From Bacillota bacterium (lineage in GTDB: Bacteria > Bacillota > SHA-98 > UBA4971): a DNA stretch of 45,838 nucleotides. This document shows positions 7,451 to 17,640 of the stretch, in pieces. The notes beneath the pieces are model-generated. The model saw only the letters and a list, made by a program, of their open reading frames with translations. It did not search any database and was not told the origin of the DNA. The translations under genes and the position numbers were made by a program. Positions within the stretch are counted from its first letter, which is position 1. The number at the start of each line of letters is the position of its first letter. The stretch lies in assembly GCA_029551185.1 (NCBI GenBank), contig JAKPFY010000091.1:1-45838 (forward strand), written 5' to 3'.

Positions 7451-9859
7451 TTGGATGAGAGATCAGTTCGAGTGCTGGAATTTCATAAGATAAAAGACCG
7501 CCTTAAGGCCCTTGCTGCAACCAACTTAGGGAAGGAACTTGCGGACAGCCTTCGACCTGTAACCGATCTTCATGAGGTTAGGAGGAGACAGAAAGAGACT
7601 ACTGAAGGCAGAGCAATCCTGTCTGCAGGTAGGGATGTGTCCCTTGGGGGTGTCCGTGACATTCGCAGCTTCGTAGAGCGGGCTGCTATCGGAGGAACTC
7701 TCACCCCTGAGGAGCTCCTGGACGTTTCATCGACCCTTGGAGCAGCCATGAGACTTAGGAAGTTCATCACAGGACTGGGCGGAGAGTTTGCGATTCTCAG
7801 AGAGTATGCTGAAGGGATTACTCCACAGCCCGGTATTGTCAAGGAAATTGAACGGTGTATTGACGAGTACGGCAACGTGGTGGATCATGCCAGTTGTGAG
7901 CTGGCTAGGATAAGATCGCAAATACGTGCAGTAAACAACAGGATTCGTGAGAAGCTCGATTCCATTATCAAGTCTGAGCAGTCTGTTCGCTATCTCCAGG
8001 AACCCATTATTACCCTGCGTTCAGGGAGGTTCGTGGTTCCTGTGAAGCAGGAAGCGCGGACTTCTGTGCCCGGGATAGTCCATGACAGGTCTCAAAGCGG
8101 CCAGACTCTCTTTATTGAACCCATGCCCATAGTAGACCTTAACAATGAGCTGACACAACTCGCAGGGAAGGAGAAGGAGGAAGTCGAGAGGATCCTCCAA
8201 AAGCTGTCTTTTGCGGTGAGTGGTGCAAGTGTTGAGATCCTTGACACCGTGAGCATTCTCGGTGCCATAGACTTTGCTTTAGCCAAAGGCAGGCTCAGCC
8301 TTGACATGAAAGCCCAGGAACCTGACGTGGACAATAAAGGATACCTTAGAATTCGTCAAGGTAGGCATCCGCTTCTCTCAGGTGATGTTGTCCCTATTGA
8401 TGTAGAACTTGGGAAGGACTTTAGAACCTTAGTAGTGACCGGCCCGAATACAGGGGGCAAGACTGTCACTTTGAAAACTATAGGGCTGTTTGCCCTTATG
8501 ACTTTGGCAGGTCTTCACATTCCGGCGTTATCCGGGACGAAAGTGCCGGTATTCTCTCAAGTTTTCGCTGATATCGGCGATGAACAGAGCATTGAGCAGA
8601 GCCTGTCTACGTTCTCTTCGCATATGACTCATATAGTAAAGATTATGGAGCAGGCGGACTCAAGCTCCTTGGTTCTCTTGGATGAACTCGGCGCAGGTAC
8701 TGATCCTCGGGAAGGGGCAGCCTTGGGTGTGGCAATCTTGAAATATCTACACGAACGGGGTGCCTCCACCGTGGTCACAACCCATCTCAGTGAACTGAAG
8801 ACATTCGCTTATGAATACGAAGGAGCGGAAAACGCATCGTGCGAATTTGACGTTGAAACATTGGAACCTACGTATCGGTTGATTATGGGATTGCCGGGAG
8901 GGTCATGCGCCCTTGCCGTAGCTTCCAGGCTTGGATTGCCTGAAGAGGTAATCAATACTGCCTGTAACTACCTTGGAGAGGACAGGATTCAGGTTGACTC
9001 CATCATAGCGGAAATGAAGCGAACTATGGAGGAACTGGAAGCAGAAAAAGAGGAAGCCGAGAAAGCCAGGGAGGAGCAGCAAAGACTGAGGCAGAGGCAG
9101 GAAATTGAGGTTAAACAGATAGAAGAGGCCAGACTTGAAATCTTAAGAAAGGCAAAGACGGAAGCTGACACCATGTTAGCGCAGGCAAAGGCTGATATAG
9201 CTGCCATTATTAAAGAATTGCGCAAGAGTTCTCAGCTGCAAATGAGTGCCATTGATGATGAAGCGCGCAAGGCAAGGGAAGCACTGAAGGAAGTCTCGGA
9301 GAGAGGACGTCCCATCGAGGAGGAGTTATCCGGGCAAGATATTGCAAGGGGAGAGATAGATAGTGTAAGACCTTTGAATCCCGATGAAATAGAAGTAGGC
9401 GCCGAGGTTTTCGTGGGCAAATTGGGTCAGGTAGGTCAAATTAACTGGGTGTCCGGCGAAGGTGATGATGTGGAAGTTCAAGTGGGCGGACTGAAGGTCT
9501 TAGTGTCTCGTAAAGATCTGTACGTGCCGGAAGGCGAGGATTGTCGTAAGAAGCCTTCGTATACAGGACAGGTTTATCTCTCACCCATTACCCGTGAAAA
9601 AGCATCCGCTGTCTCCATGGAGCTTGATGTACGTGGGCATACTGTGGAAGAAGCCATAGCTGACGTAGATAAGTACCTGGATGACGTTTGTCTTGCAGGA
9701 TTAAAGAGAGTAAGGATTATTCACGGGAAAGGGACAGGAGCTTTAAAGCAAGCAGTGCGCAAGTTTCTGAAGGAACATCCTCATGTAGATGAAGCGTTGC
9801 CCGGGGGGCTGTCTGAAGGCGGTGACGGGGCAACCGTGGTTTTAGTGCGTGGAAGATAG
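7451..9859 (+). CDS. mutS2: Endonuclease MutS2
   Basis: This MutS-family ATPase acts in recombination suppression and/or ribosome collision rescue in Bacillota. The 802 residues match the family. It has a MutS core and clamp region (VRRRQKETTEGRAIL; LREPIITLRSGRFVVPVKQE-like stretch near 190), then the ATPase with Walker A GPNTGGKT at about 331-338, Walker B LLDELGAGTDPREGAALG and TTHLSELK. A long charged coiled coil (about 515-640) and a KOW-like segment follow, then a C-terminal Smr nuclease domain (MELDVRGHTVEEA; RIIHGKGTGALKQAV). The start is a TTG with a weak G-rich site that lies within a predicted hairpin. Confidence 0.96.
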   Translation: MDERSVRVLEFHKIKDRLKALAATNLGKELADSLRPVTDLHEVRRRQKETTEGRAILSAGRDVSLGGVRDIRSFVERAAIGGTLTPEELLDVSSTLGAAMRLRKFITGLGGEFAILREYAEGITPQPGIVKEIERCIDEYGNVVDHASCELARIRSQIRAVNNRIREKLDSIIKSEQSVRYLQEPIITLRSGRFVVPVKQEARTSVPGIVHDRSQSGQTLFIEPMPIVDLNNELTQLAGKEKEEVERILQKLSFAVSGASVEILDTVSILGAIDFALAKGRLSLDMKAQEPDVDNKGYLRIRQGRHPLLSGDVVPIDVELGKDFRTLVVTGPNTGGKTVTLKTIGLFALMTLAGLHIPALSGTKVPVFSQVFADIGDEQSIEQSLSTFSSHMTHIVKIMEQADSSSLVLLDELGAGTDPREGAALGVAILKYLHERGASTVVTTHLSELKTFAYEYEGAENASCEFDVETLEPTYRLIMGLPGGSCALAVASRLGLPEEVINTACNYLGEDRIQVDSIIAEMKRTMEELEAEKEEAEKAREEQQRLRQRQEIEVKQIEEARLEILRKAKTEADTMLAQAKADIAAIIKELRKSSQLQMSAIDDEARKAREALKEVSERGRPIEEELSGQDIARGEIDSVRPLNPDEIEVGAEVFVGKLGQVGQINWVSGEGDDVEVQVGGLKVLVSRKDLYVPEGEDCRKKPSYTGQVYLSPITREKASAVSMELDVRGHTVEEAIADVDKYLDDVCLAGLKRVRIIHGKGTGALKQAVRKFLKEHPHVDEALPGGLSEGGDGATVVLVRGR

Positions 9860-9864
9860 CCCGG

Positions 9865-12123
9865 CTAGTCCGGGTTGTCTTCGTATGAAGATGAAGATTC
9901 TTCTTTATGATCCAAAGACTCCTTAGATGAGGCGCTATGCGAATCCGTTGTCCACCACGTATGCACTTTACACGCTACCCTTGGAATTGACTCTTCTGTC
10001 ACTATGGTTCCGCAAGGCAGGATCCTTAGGCCGCTTGACACTAAATACCTGCGCCTCTCTACTTGGTCGGAAGGACAATATCTTGTTGCAAGCTGCCCTG
10101 ATTCAATGCAGACATCCACTTCCTGTGTTCTTGTGTGTAAATAGCAGAGCTGCCTGGGTTCCGTTCCTTCAATGAAAACTTCAGTTGCTGCGCCAGGGCA
10201 CGATTCACTGGCAAGAACGCCTGATTCCGTGCAGATTTTGGCGAAAACAATACCGCTTGGCACAGGGAATTCGGTTACAGGCATGTCTTTCAGCGCTTCT
10301 TTCATATATGCTCCCCAGATTGCTGCAGCCTTACCGCTTCCGATTCTGGTTCCCCCATAGACCATGGGCTTTTGCTGTTCATCATTGCCTATCCAGATAC
10401 AGGCTACAAGTTCCGGGGTGAATCCCACAAACCAGGCGTTTGTATATTCTGTGGTTGTTCCTGTCTTGCCTGCTGCCGGCCTACCTATATTGGCTGATTT
10501 GCCTGTTCCTCGGGTAATGACTCCTCTGAGCATATCAGTGATTATATAAGCAGTCTGTTCGTCTAAGACTACTTTTTTCCGGGGAGTATTTCGCTCCAGC
10601 ACATTGCCATTGGCATCCTCGACTCTGAGTATTGCTATAGGTTCAGCTTTGATGCCCTGATTAGCGAAAACAGCATAAGCTGAGGCCATTTCGATGGGCG
10701 TGACCCCACGCGTCAATCCCCCGAGCACAAGGGAGAGATTCATGTCATTATGACGCCCTGATTCTACCAGACTTGTTATTCCCATGGATTTTGCTGCTTT
10801 AATCGCATTAGCTACTCCTATTTGGTCCAAGAGTTTCACAGACGGGACGTTAATGGAATCCTCAAGGGCTTTACGGACTGTTACCGGGCCGCGAAACTTA
10901 TTATCATTGTTTACCGGCGCCCATGGTTCGGCTTGTCCCGGGATAACGTACTCTATGGGTGAATCGTCCAGTATAGTTGCAGGGGTGTAGCCTGCCTGGA
11001 GCGCTGCGGTATATACAAAAGGCTTAAAGGCTGAACCCGGCTGTCTGTAAGACATGACAGCCCTGTTAAACTCATCTTCGCCTCTGCCGCCTACCATTGC
11101 CTTGATATACCCTTCGCGTGCGTCTAATACTACCATGGCAGCTTGGGGCTGGGTAAGCCCTTTTGAGTCCTTGCCCCCGTTCGGCAGGTTAGAGAGAAGG
11201 ATTTGATTAGCCAGATTCTGAAGTCTAAGATCCAAAGTTGTGTAGATCTTTAGACCTCCTTTATATACTGTCTCATGACCGTACTTTGATATCATCCGAT
11301 CGCGGACATAGCTGACAAAATACGGGGCTGCTTGTTTGGAAGGCCTGGGCTCGATCGCACCAAGGGGTGCTTCCATGGCGGATTGGGCTTCTTCTTCTGA
11401 TATGTACCCCAGAAGTGCCATACGTTTTAATACAACTGCCCGACGCGCCTTGGCTGATTCCGGGTGTTGTGTCGGTGAATAGATGTACGCATTGCGTATA
11501 ATACCGGCAAGAAGCGCTGATTCAGGCAGGTTCAGGTGGCGAACACTCTTGCCGAAATATCCTTGGGCTGCGGCTTCCACTCCGTAGACCGCTTGACCGG
11601 GAAAGAAATAGACTTCATTCAGATATAGTTCGAGGATTTGATCCTTTGTATAAGTACGCTCCAGTTGGATGGCGTATAATAGTTCTTGGAGCTTTCTCGT
11701 CCATGTTCTTTCATGGGTGAGGAATGCGTTCTTTGCAAGCTGCTGGGTAATGGTGCTTCCGCCTTGCACAATTCGCCCTTCACGGATATCTACGAGGAAA
11801 GCCCGGAGTATTCCCATAAAGTCTATGCCATGATGCTCGCGGAACTTGGAGTCTTCAACAGCGATGACTGCATCTTGCAACTCTTTAGGCATCTCCGAGA
11901 GGGGTACCCATACTCGGTTTTCAACGTACAGTTGGGCAATGAGTTTGTTATTTACATCATATATTCTGGTGGCTTCAATCGGTCTGTACTCGAAGTCTTC
12001 CAGCGCGGGCATATTCTTCAGTGCTGCTGAGATAACACCAATTACGACCCCTGATCCAATACAAAGCACGAAGACAAGCCCGATAGCCAGGATGGACAGA
12101 ATACGGCCAAAACCTCTCGACAT
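9865..12123 (-). CDS. Class A penicillin-binding protein (PBP1A family)
   Basis: This bifunctional peptidoglycan glycosyltransferase/transpeptidase is anchored by one N-terminal membrane segment (ILSILAIGLVFVLCIGSGVVIG). The GT51 domain shows AVEDSKFREHHGIDFMGILRA and GGSTITQQLAKNAFLT. The transpeptidase domain shows SxxK as PGSAFKP, SxN as SIN, and KTG as AAGKTGTTTEYTNAWFVG. The C-terminus carries repeated cysteine-containing modules (ICTESGVLASESCPG; VCIESGQLATRYCP). The frame is open to a TTG at 12174, but that would leave only a few leader bases after the predicted -10. I prefer the ATG at 12123 with GAGAGG upstream (752 residues). It converges with mutS2, leaving five bases between stops. 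Confidence 0.93.
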   Translation of the reverse strand: MSRGFGRILSILAIGLVFVLCIGSGVVIGVISAALKNMPALEDFEYRPIEATRIYDVNNKLIAQLYVENRVWVPLSEMPKELQDAVIAVEDSKFREHHGIDFMGILRAFLVDIREGRIVQGGSTITQQLAKNAFLTHERTWTRKLQELLYAIQLERTYTKDQILELYLNEVYFFPGQAVYGVEAAAQGYFGKSVRHLNLPESALLAGIIRNAYIYSPTQHPESAKARRAVVLKRMALLGYISEEEAQSAMEAPLGAIEPRPSKQAAPYFVSYVRDRMISKYGHETVYKGGLKIYTTLDLRLQNLANQILLSNLPNGGKDSKGLTQPQAAMVVLDAREGYIKAMVGGRGEDEFNRAVMSYRQPGSAFKPFVYTAALQAGYTPATILDDSPIEYVIPGQAEPWAPVNNDNKFRGPVTVRKALEDSINVPSVKLLDQIGVANAIKAAKSMGITSLVESGRHNDMNLSLVLGGLTRGVTPIEMASAYAVFANQGIKAEPIAILRVEDANGNVLERNTPRKKVVLDEQTAYIITDMLRGVITRGTGKSANIGRPAAGKTGTTTEYTNAWFVGFTPELVACIWIGNDEQQKPMVYGGTRIGSGKAAAIWGAYMKEALKDMPVTEFPVPSGIVFAKICTESGVLASESCPGAATEVFIEGTEPRQLCYLHTRTQEVDVCIESGQLATRYCPSDQVERRRYLVSSGLRILPCGTIVTEESIPRVACKVHTWWTTDSHSASSKESLDHKEESSSSYEDNPD

Positions 12124-12186
12124 CTGTGATGCCTCTCTTTCAAGATGAGCATTTTCTGTGAGCTGTCTACCCAACTATTAACGTTA

Positions 12187-12217
12187 ATTATACCACAGTG
12201 GTTTATGTTTGCGTCAA
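12187..12217 (-). promoter_or_regulatory. Promoter of the penicillin-binding protein gene
   Basis: On the minus strand TTGACG (12217-12212) and TATAAT (12192-12187) are 19 bases apart, and the -10 is extended (TGGTATAAT). It drives leftward, divergent from tyrS. Confidence 0.6.
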
Positions 12218-12239
12218 TACAGAGGCGCAGACGGAATCG

Positions 12240-12269
12240 TTGACGTTATAAGTTGGCGTATGCTAAACT
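12240..12269 (+). promoter_or_regulatory. Candidate tyrS promoter
   Basis: TTGACG (12240-12245) and TAAACT (12264-12269) are separated by 18 bases, with TGC just before the -10. It would give a leader of about 120 bases. I see no T-box motif in that leader. Confidence 0.5.
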
Positions 12270-12398
12270 TAATTTACCTGAGCAGGATCTGTCACAGCCA
12301 CGAAAAACGGCCTAAAGAGCAGATAAAGATTTAGTTTTGGAAATTTCCAAGTGGCTTGTGCGGATGTAGAAGACATGTAATATTAGGAGGCGGAAGAA

Positions 12399-13619
12399 TT
12401 GCAGGTCAAAGAGCAAATGGACATTCTCAGAAGAGGATGCGCTGAGATTATTTCCGAGGAGGACCTGGAAAGCAAACTGGAGCACTCAATAAGAACCGGG
12501 AAGCCTCTTCGGGTTAAGCTGGGCCTGGATCCTTCCGCTCCCGATATTCACTTGGGACATGCAGTGGTTCTTAGGAAAATGCGCGAATTCCAGGAGCTGG
12601 GTCATGAAGTATTTCTGGTGGTAGGGGATTTCACCGGGCGTATCGGAGACCCTTCGGGCAAGTCTGAAACCAGGCCCCAGCTTTCAATGGAGAAGATAAT
12701 GGAAAACGCCAGGACCTATCAGGAACAGGCATTCAAGATTTTGGATCCTGCCCATACCCATACTGTGTTTAACGGCGAATGGCTTTCCAAGCTCACTTTT
12801 GAAGACGTAATCAACTTAGCTTCCAAGTATACAGTAGCAAGGATGCTGGAGAGAGAAGAATTTCGCGATAGATTCCATGAAGAAAGGCCTATCTATATTC
12901 ATGAGTTTTTCTACCCTTTTATGCAGGCCTACGATTCAATTGCCCTTGACATAGACATAGAGCTTGGGGGTACTGATCAGAAGTTTAACATTCTATTTGG
13001 GAGAACACTCCAGCGGGAATTTAATCAAGAACCTCAGGTTGCAATCCTCATGCCTATACTTGTGGGGCTTGACGGCGTAAAGAAAATGAGCAAAAGCCTG
13101 GGTAATTATATAGGCGTGACAGAGGATCCGAAAGAAAGCTATGGTAAGGTTATGTCCATATCGGATGAAGTGATGATGACCTACTATGAGCTTGCTACTA
13201 AACTTCCGGAGGATGAGATCGCATCCATCGGCAAGGCGCTCTCTTCCGGCGAATTGCATCCCCGTGACGCCAAAAAGAGGCTTGCCAGAGAGATTGTAGA
13301 GCTCTACCATGGCCACGAGGCTGCCCTTGAAGCCGAGGCGGAATTTGATGCTGTTTTCCGCGAAGGCGGTCTTCCTGAGGATATCCCTGACATTGTGATT
13401 TCCAAAGAATTCCTTGCAAGCGGCAAGATATGGTGCCCTAAACTCCTTGTAATGGCAGACCTTGCAAGCAGTAACAGTGAAGCGCGTAGGTTAATCCAGC
13501 AAGGCGCGGTGACTGTTGACGGTGAGAAAATACAGGATTCCAATGAGGATATCGCTGTGCGCACCGGCATGATTATGAAAGTCGGCAAGCGTAAGTTTGC
13601 CAGGATTCAAGTGAGTTAA
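12399..13619 (+). CDS. tyrS: Tyrosine--tRNA ligase
   Basis: This class I synthetase charges tRNA-Tyr in the cytoplasm. The 406 residues fit the family. The HIGH-like motif appears as DPSAPDIHLGHAVVL, and the KMSKS loop as GVKKMSKSLGNYIGV. The form DxxGRIGDPSG plus QAYDSIALDIDIELGGTDQKFN is typical of the TyrRZ/TyrS2-type synthetase. The C-terminus is an S4 RNA-binding domain (SSNSEARRLIQQGAVTVDGEKIQD). The start is TTG, with AGGAGG eight bases upstream. It is transcribed away from the penicillin-binding protein gene. Confidence 0.96.
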   Translation: MQVKEQMDILRRGCAEIISEEDLESKLEHSIRTGKPLRVKLGLDPSAPDIHLGHAVVLRKMREFQELGHEVFLVVGDFTGRIGDPSGKSETRPQLSMEKIMENARTYQEQAFKILDPAHTHTVFNGEWLSKLTFEDVINLASKYTVARMLEREEFRDRFHEERPIYIHEFFYPFMQAYDSIALDIDIELGGTDQKFNILFGRTLQREFNQEPQVAILMPILVGLDGVKKMSKSLGNYIGVTEDPKESYGKVMSISDEVMMTYYELATKLPEDEIASIGKALSSGELHPRDAKKRLAREIVELYHGHEAALEAEAEFDAVFREGGLPEDIPDIVISKEFLASGKIWCPKLLVMADLASSNSEARRLIQQGAVTVDGEKIQDSNEDIAVRTGMIMKVGKRKFARIQVS

Positions 13620-13701
13620 CAATACCTTTCTTTTCCCGGCCTCTCATGAATAAGATCTTTTAGACGATGAATCAAAGGGCAGGAGGCTATGGGAAAAGAA
13701 A

Positions 13702-14598
13702 ATGGCCAGATGTTACCGGTGGTCCAGGGGTCTCTTCCCGCGCCCCTGGTGGGTAGATTTTAATCGTTGGCTTGCCGGACTGCTCCATGGAATGAGACGG
13801 AGTCCGAGGGCTTGGGGGGTTAGTGTCAGTAGGCGCCCGAGCTATCTTAGGAAGCGGAAAAGGGATCCTATATTCCATGCCAAGCCTTCAGGTCTTACTC
13901 GCAGGAGAGCAAATCCTGAACAAGCCAATTGGTCCGGAACATCCTCAAAACCCCGGAAATGGAGGGTATTCTTCGGTCGACTCATCTTGCTGTTACTCGT
14001 AGCAATAATGATTTTTGCCATAATAGACTGGCGTCTGAGGCCTACTCTTCACCAGTTGGCTACAGCCAAAGCCAGGGTGCTTGCGACAGAAGCCGTGACT
14101 TCCGCTATTGCCTTGGAAATTGCGGAAGGCATAAGATGGGAAGATCTCTATGCGCTTCGTCCTGACAGTGCCGGAAAAGTTGTGCTTGTCCAGCCGAATA
14201 CAGGGGAGATTGACAGGCTGACCTCAAAAGTCACCCTCAGAGTGCAAGAATATCTCAGCAAAATCAGCGATACTAAGATTAGAATCCCTCTCGGCCAGAT
14301 TCTGGGGACTCATGTCCTCGCGAACGTGGGTCCGAGAATCACCATTTCAATAACACCTATAGGCACTGTTACCACAAAGATACTCAGCGATTTTGAACAA
14401 GCGGGCATAAATCAGATTCGTCATAAAATCTACCTTGAGGTTACTGCGCACATGCAAGTCATAGTCCCTATGGTAATGGCTACAGATGATATAGTCGCCC
14501 AGGTTCCCATAACAGAAGTCCTGATAATGGGGGATGTTCCTGAGACATACATCCAGGTCGAGGGAAAAGACTTCAAAAGCTTGCTTCCTAACCAGTAA
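13702..14598 (+). CDS. yunB: Sporulation protein YunB
   Basis: This is a YunB-family protein, required for efficient sporulation in Bacillus and made in the mother cell; its biochemical role is unknown. One membrane segment (GRLILLLLVAIMIFAIIDW) is followed by the conserved extracytoplasmic part: ATAKARVLATEAVTSAIALEIA, GKVVLVQPNTGEIDRLTSKVTLRVQEYL, IPLGQILGTHVLANVGPRI, FEQAGINQIRHKIYLEVTAHMQVIVPM and VAQVPITEVLIMGDVPETYI. About 92 residues, rich in arginine and tryptophan, precede the membrane segment, longer than in Bacillus YunB. No better internal start is visible. AGGAGG at 13681-13686 is rather distant from the ATG. Confidence 0.88.
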   Translation: MARCYRWSRGLFPRPWWVDFNRWLAGLLHGMRRSPRAWGVSVSRRPSYLRKRKRDPIFHAKPSGLTRRRANPEQANWSGTSSKPRKWRVFFGRLILLLLVAIMIFAIIDWRLRPTLHQLATAKARVLATEAVTSAIALEIAEGIRWEDLYALRPDSAGKVVLVQPNTGEIDRLTSKVTLRVQEYLSKISDTKIRIPLGQILGTHVLANVGPRITISITPIGTVTTKILSDFEQAGINQIRHKIYLEVTAHMQVIVPMVMATDDIVAQVPITEVLIMGDVPETYIQVEGKDFKSLLPNQ

Positions 14599-14630
14599 AA
14601 AAAACAGTCCCGGATCCGCTCCGGGACTGT
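14597..14630 (-). terminator. Rho-independent terminator of groESL
   Basis: An 11-bp perfect stem (ACAGTCCCGGA with TCCGGGACTGT, 14604-14630) is followed on the minus strand by a run of eight T (14604-14597). It sits between the convergent yunB and groEL ends. It has no U-tract for rightward transcription. Confidence 0.92.
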
Positions 14631-14651
14631 ATATTGATGCTCGTGACCGAC

Positions 14652-16295
<1,644 letters not shown>

Positions 16296-16310
16296 TCATC
16301 AATAGTTGGA

Positions 16311-16592
16311 TTACTTGATTGCAAGAATGTCACTCTGGCGGAGGATCATATACTCTTCGCCGTCAATTTTTATCTCGGTTCCGCCGTACTTGGCAAAAAT
16401 CACCTTATCGCCAGGCTTAACGTCCATTGGCGCTCGCTCGCCATTCTCCAGAAGCTTGCCCGGACCGACTGCGATGACTTCGCCCTCCTGAGGCCGCTCC
16501 TTGGCGGTGTCAGGCAATACGATTCCGCCCTTAGTGCGTTCTTCTTCGGTACTGGGTTTAACCACTACTCGATCTTCCAACGGCTTTACCAC
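16311..16592 (-). CDS. groES: Co-chaperonin GroES (10 kDa)
   Basis: This is the heptameric lid of the GroEL chamber. The 93 residues show [36 protein letters not shown], the mobile loop with its conserved GGIVLP, and the core [29 protein letters not shown]. The start is GTG, with AAAGGGGG upstream. It is the first gene of the operon and lies directly downstream of a CIRCE operator. Confidence 0.98.
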   Translation of the reverse strand: MVKPLEDRVVVKPSTEEERTKGGIVLPDTAKERPQEGEVIAVGPGKLLENGERAPMDVKPGDKVIFAKYGGTEIKIDGEEYMILRQSDILAIK

Positions 16593-16618
16593 TCGCTATA
16601 CCCCCTTTAGGTGGAAAT

Positions 16619-16645
16619 TTAGCACTCACCAAAGGAGAGTGCTAA
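16619..16645 (-). promoter_or_regulatory. CIRCE operator (HrcA binding site)
   Basis: TTAGCACTC, nine bases, then GAGTGCTAA is an exact match to the CIRCE inverted repeat. It lies between the predicted groES promoter and the groES start, so HrcA repression with heat induction of groESL is expected. Confidence 0.97.
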
Positions 16646-16657
16646 CAATCTGATTTA

Positions 16658-16687
16658 ATATTACTAGACCTTGTTCGGAGTTGTCAA
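16658..16687 (-). promoter_or_regulatory. groESL sigma-A promoter
   Basis: On the minus strand TTGACA (16687-16682) and TAATAT (16663-16658) are 18 bases apart. The CIRCE element begins 12 bases after the -10, covering the expected transcription start. Confidence 0.8.
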
Positions 16688-16759
16688 TAGGTCAGCTCAC
16701 AAATTCTTCAAAAATCTCAGTTCTTTTCCTTTGCCTTATGCAAGGCAGCCACCGACCTA

Positions 16760-17386
16760 TCACCCGTCTGTCCAGCTTGCCAGTGCTTCTAAGATGTGTA
16801 ACAATTCTTCTTCCCCGGAAACAGGTATGCCTGTATTTAAGTCATCGAGTTCTCGCGGAGGAAGATCGGATACCTTGATTCTTGTTGCGCTTTTCGGCCT
16901 GCAACGATTATCCGGGGTTCCGTAGAATACCGTAACCCAGCCATCTTTTTCCCCAATATGCATAGTTTTAAGACATGATGGTGACATCCCTTGCCTTTTT
17001 TGAAAGAAAACTACCTGGCTTTCAGAGAACTCAGTAATAGTCCATCCTTCTATTTGTTTAGCAAGATCATCCCTGGAAAGTCCGATCATTTCCGCAGGAG
17101 CCGGTATTCTGTTTGTCTCTTCATGGCCGCATTCGTAAACAGTTCTATAGATGATTTCCGTAAAAGAACGAATCTTGGCCGGATTGACCGGATCTATGCT
17201 TGCCTGATGAAGCCCATAGGAGGAGGCGTTCCCTTCGTATTCAAGCCTATCAGACAAGTCAGGAAATTGTTCATCAGGTTTATCCAAGTCAGCCGGAGTC
17301 CTAAGACTAAGATAGGCATAGCTTAGGCCGGCAGATAGCAGTATAAGAATTAAACCGGTAGCGAGCAGCTTGCTCCTACTGTTCAT
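16760..17386 (-). CDS. bofC: BofC-like sporulation protein
   Basis: This resembles the C-terminal domain of BofC, the forespore-secreted inhibitor of the SpoIVB protease that times sigma-K activation in Bacillus. The N-terminus is a membrane anchor or signal (LLATGLILILLSAGLSYAYL). The domain spans roughly residues 77-205: EIIYRTVYECGHEE, AEMIGLSRDDLAKQIEGWTITEFSESQVVFFQK, HIGEKDGWVTVFYG and DLNTGIPVSGEEELLHILEALASW. These match the firmicute BofC C-terminal pattern; a separate N-terminal BofC domain is not obvious. Its role in SpoIVB control is inferred from the family. It stands alone between groES and yebC. Confidence 0.72.
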   Translation of the reverse strand: MNSRSKLLATGLILILLSAGLSYAYLSLRTPADLDKPDEQFPDLSDRLEYEGNASSYGLHQASIDPVNPAKIRSFTEIIYRTVYECGHEETNRIPAPAEMIGLSRDDLAKQIEGWTITEFSESQVVFFQKRQGMSPSCLKTMHIGEKDGWVTVFYGTPDNRCRPKSATRIKVSDLPPRELDDLNTGIPVSGEEELLHILEALASWTDG

Positions 17387-17640
17387 AATACCACTCCCTT
17401 TGGGTCTTTGAATGCAAGCTTCTTCTGACCCCTGAGGAGGTATAGTCTTACATGTACAACGTATTCAGTGCAATAGCCGTCATAATAGCCGGATATCTTA
17501 ATCAATCCCCTTGCTATAATGCCCTACGCAGAGGATAGTATTCGTAGAAATGAGAAGAACATGGCATATATGCCATGTTCTTCAGAAATTGAAAGACAGC
17601 TTCTTACCAAGATTCGGGCAAATTCACCCAGCCTGTGATG
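17387..17640. other. Intergenic region with a 30-bp perfect palindrome
   Basis: This gap separates the bofC-like gene from the 3' end of yebC, both leftward. It holds a 30-bp perfect palindrome at 17554-17583 (half-site GAAGAACATGGCA, central TATA). The hairpin lacks a U-tract on either strand. It lies just beyond the yebC stop, so it may end or protect that transcript. A purine-rich site precedes the bofC-like gene. Confidence 0.7.

Noticed and set aside
9858-9876. Bidirectional terminator between mutS2 and the penicillin-binding protein gene
   Set aside because: Only a five-pair GC stem is present, overlapping both stop codons, with no U-tract.
12270-12398. T-box riboswitch upstream of tyrS
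   Set aside because: No GGTGGTACC-like T-box sequence or terminator hairpin is visible in the leader.
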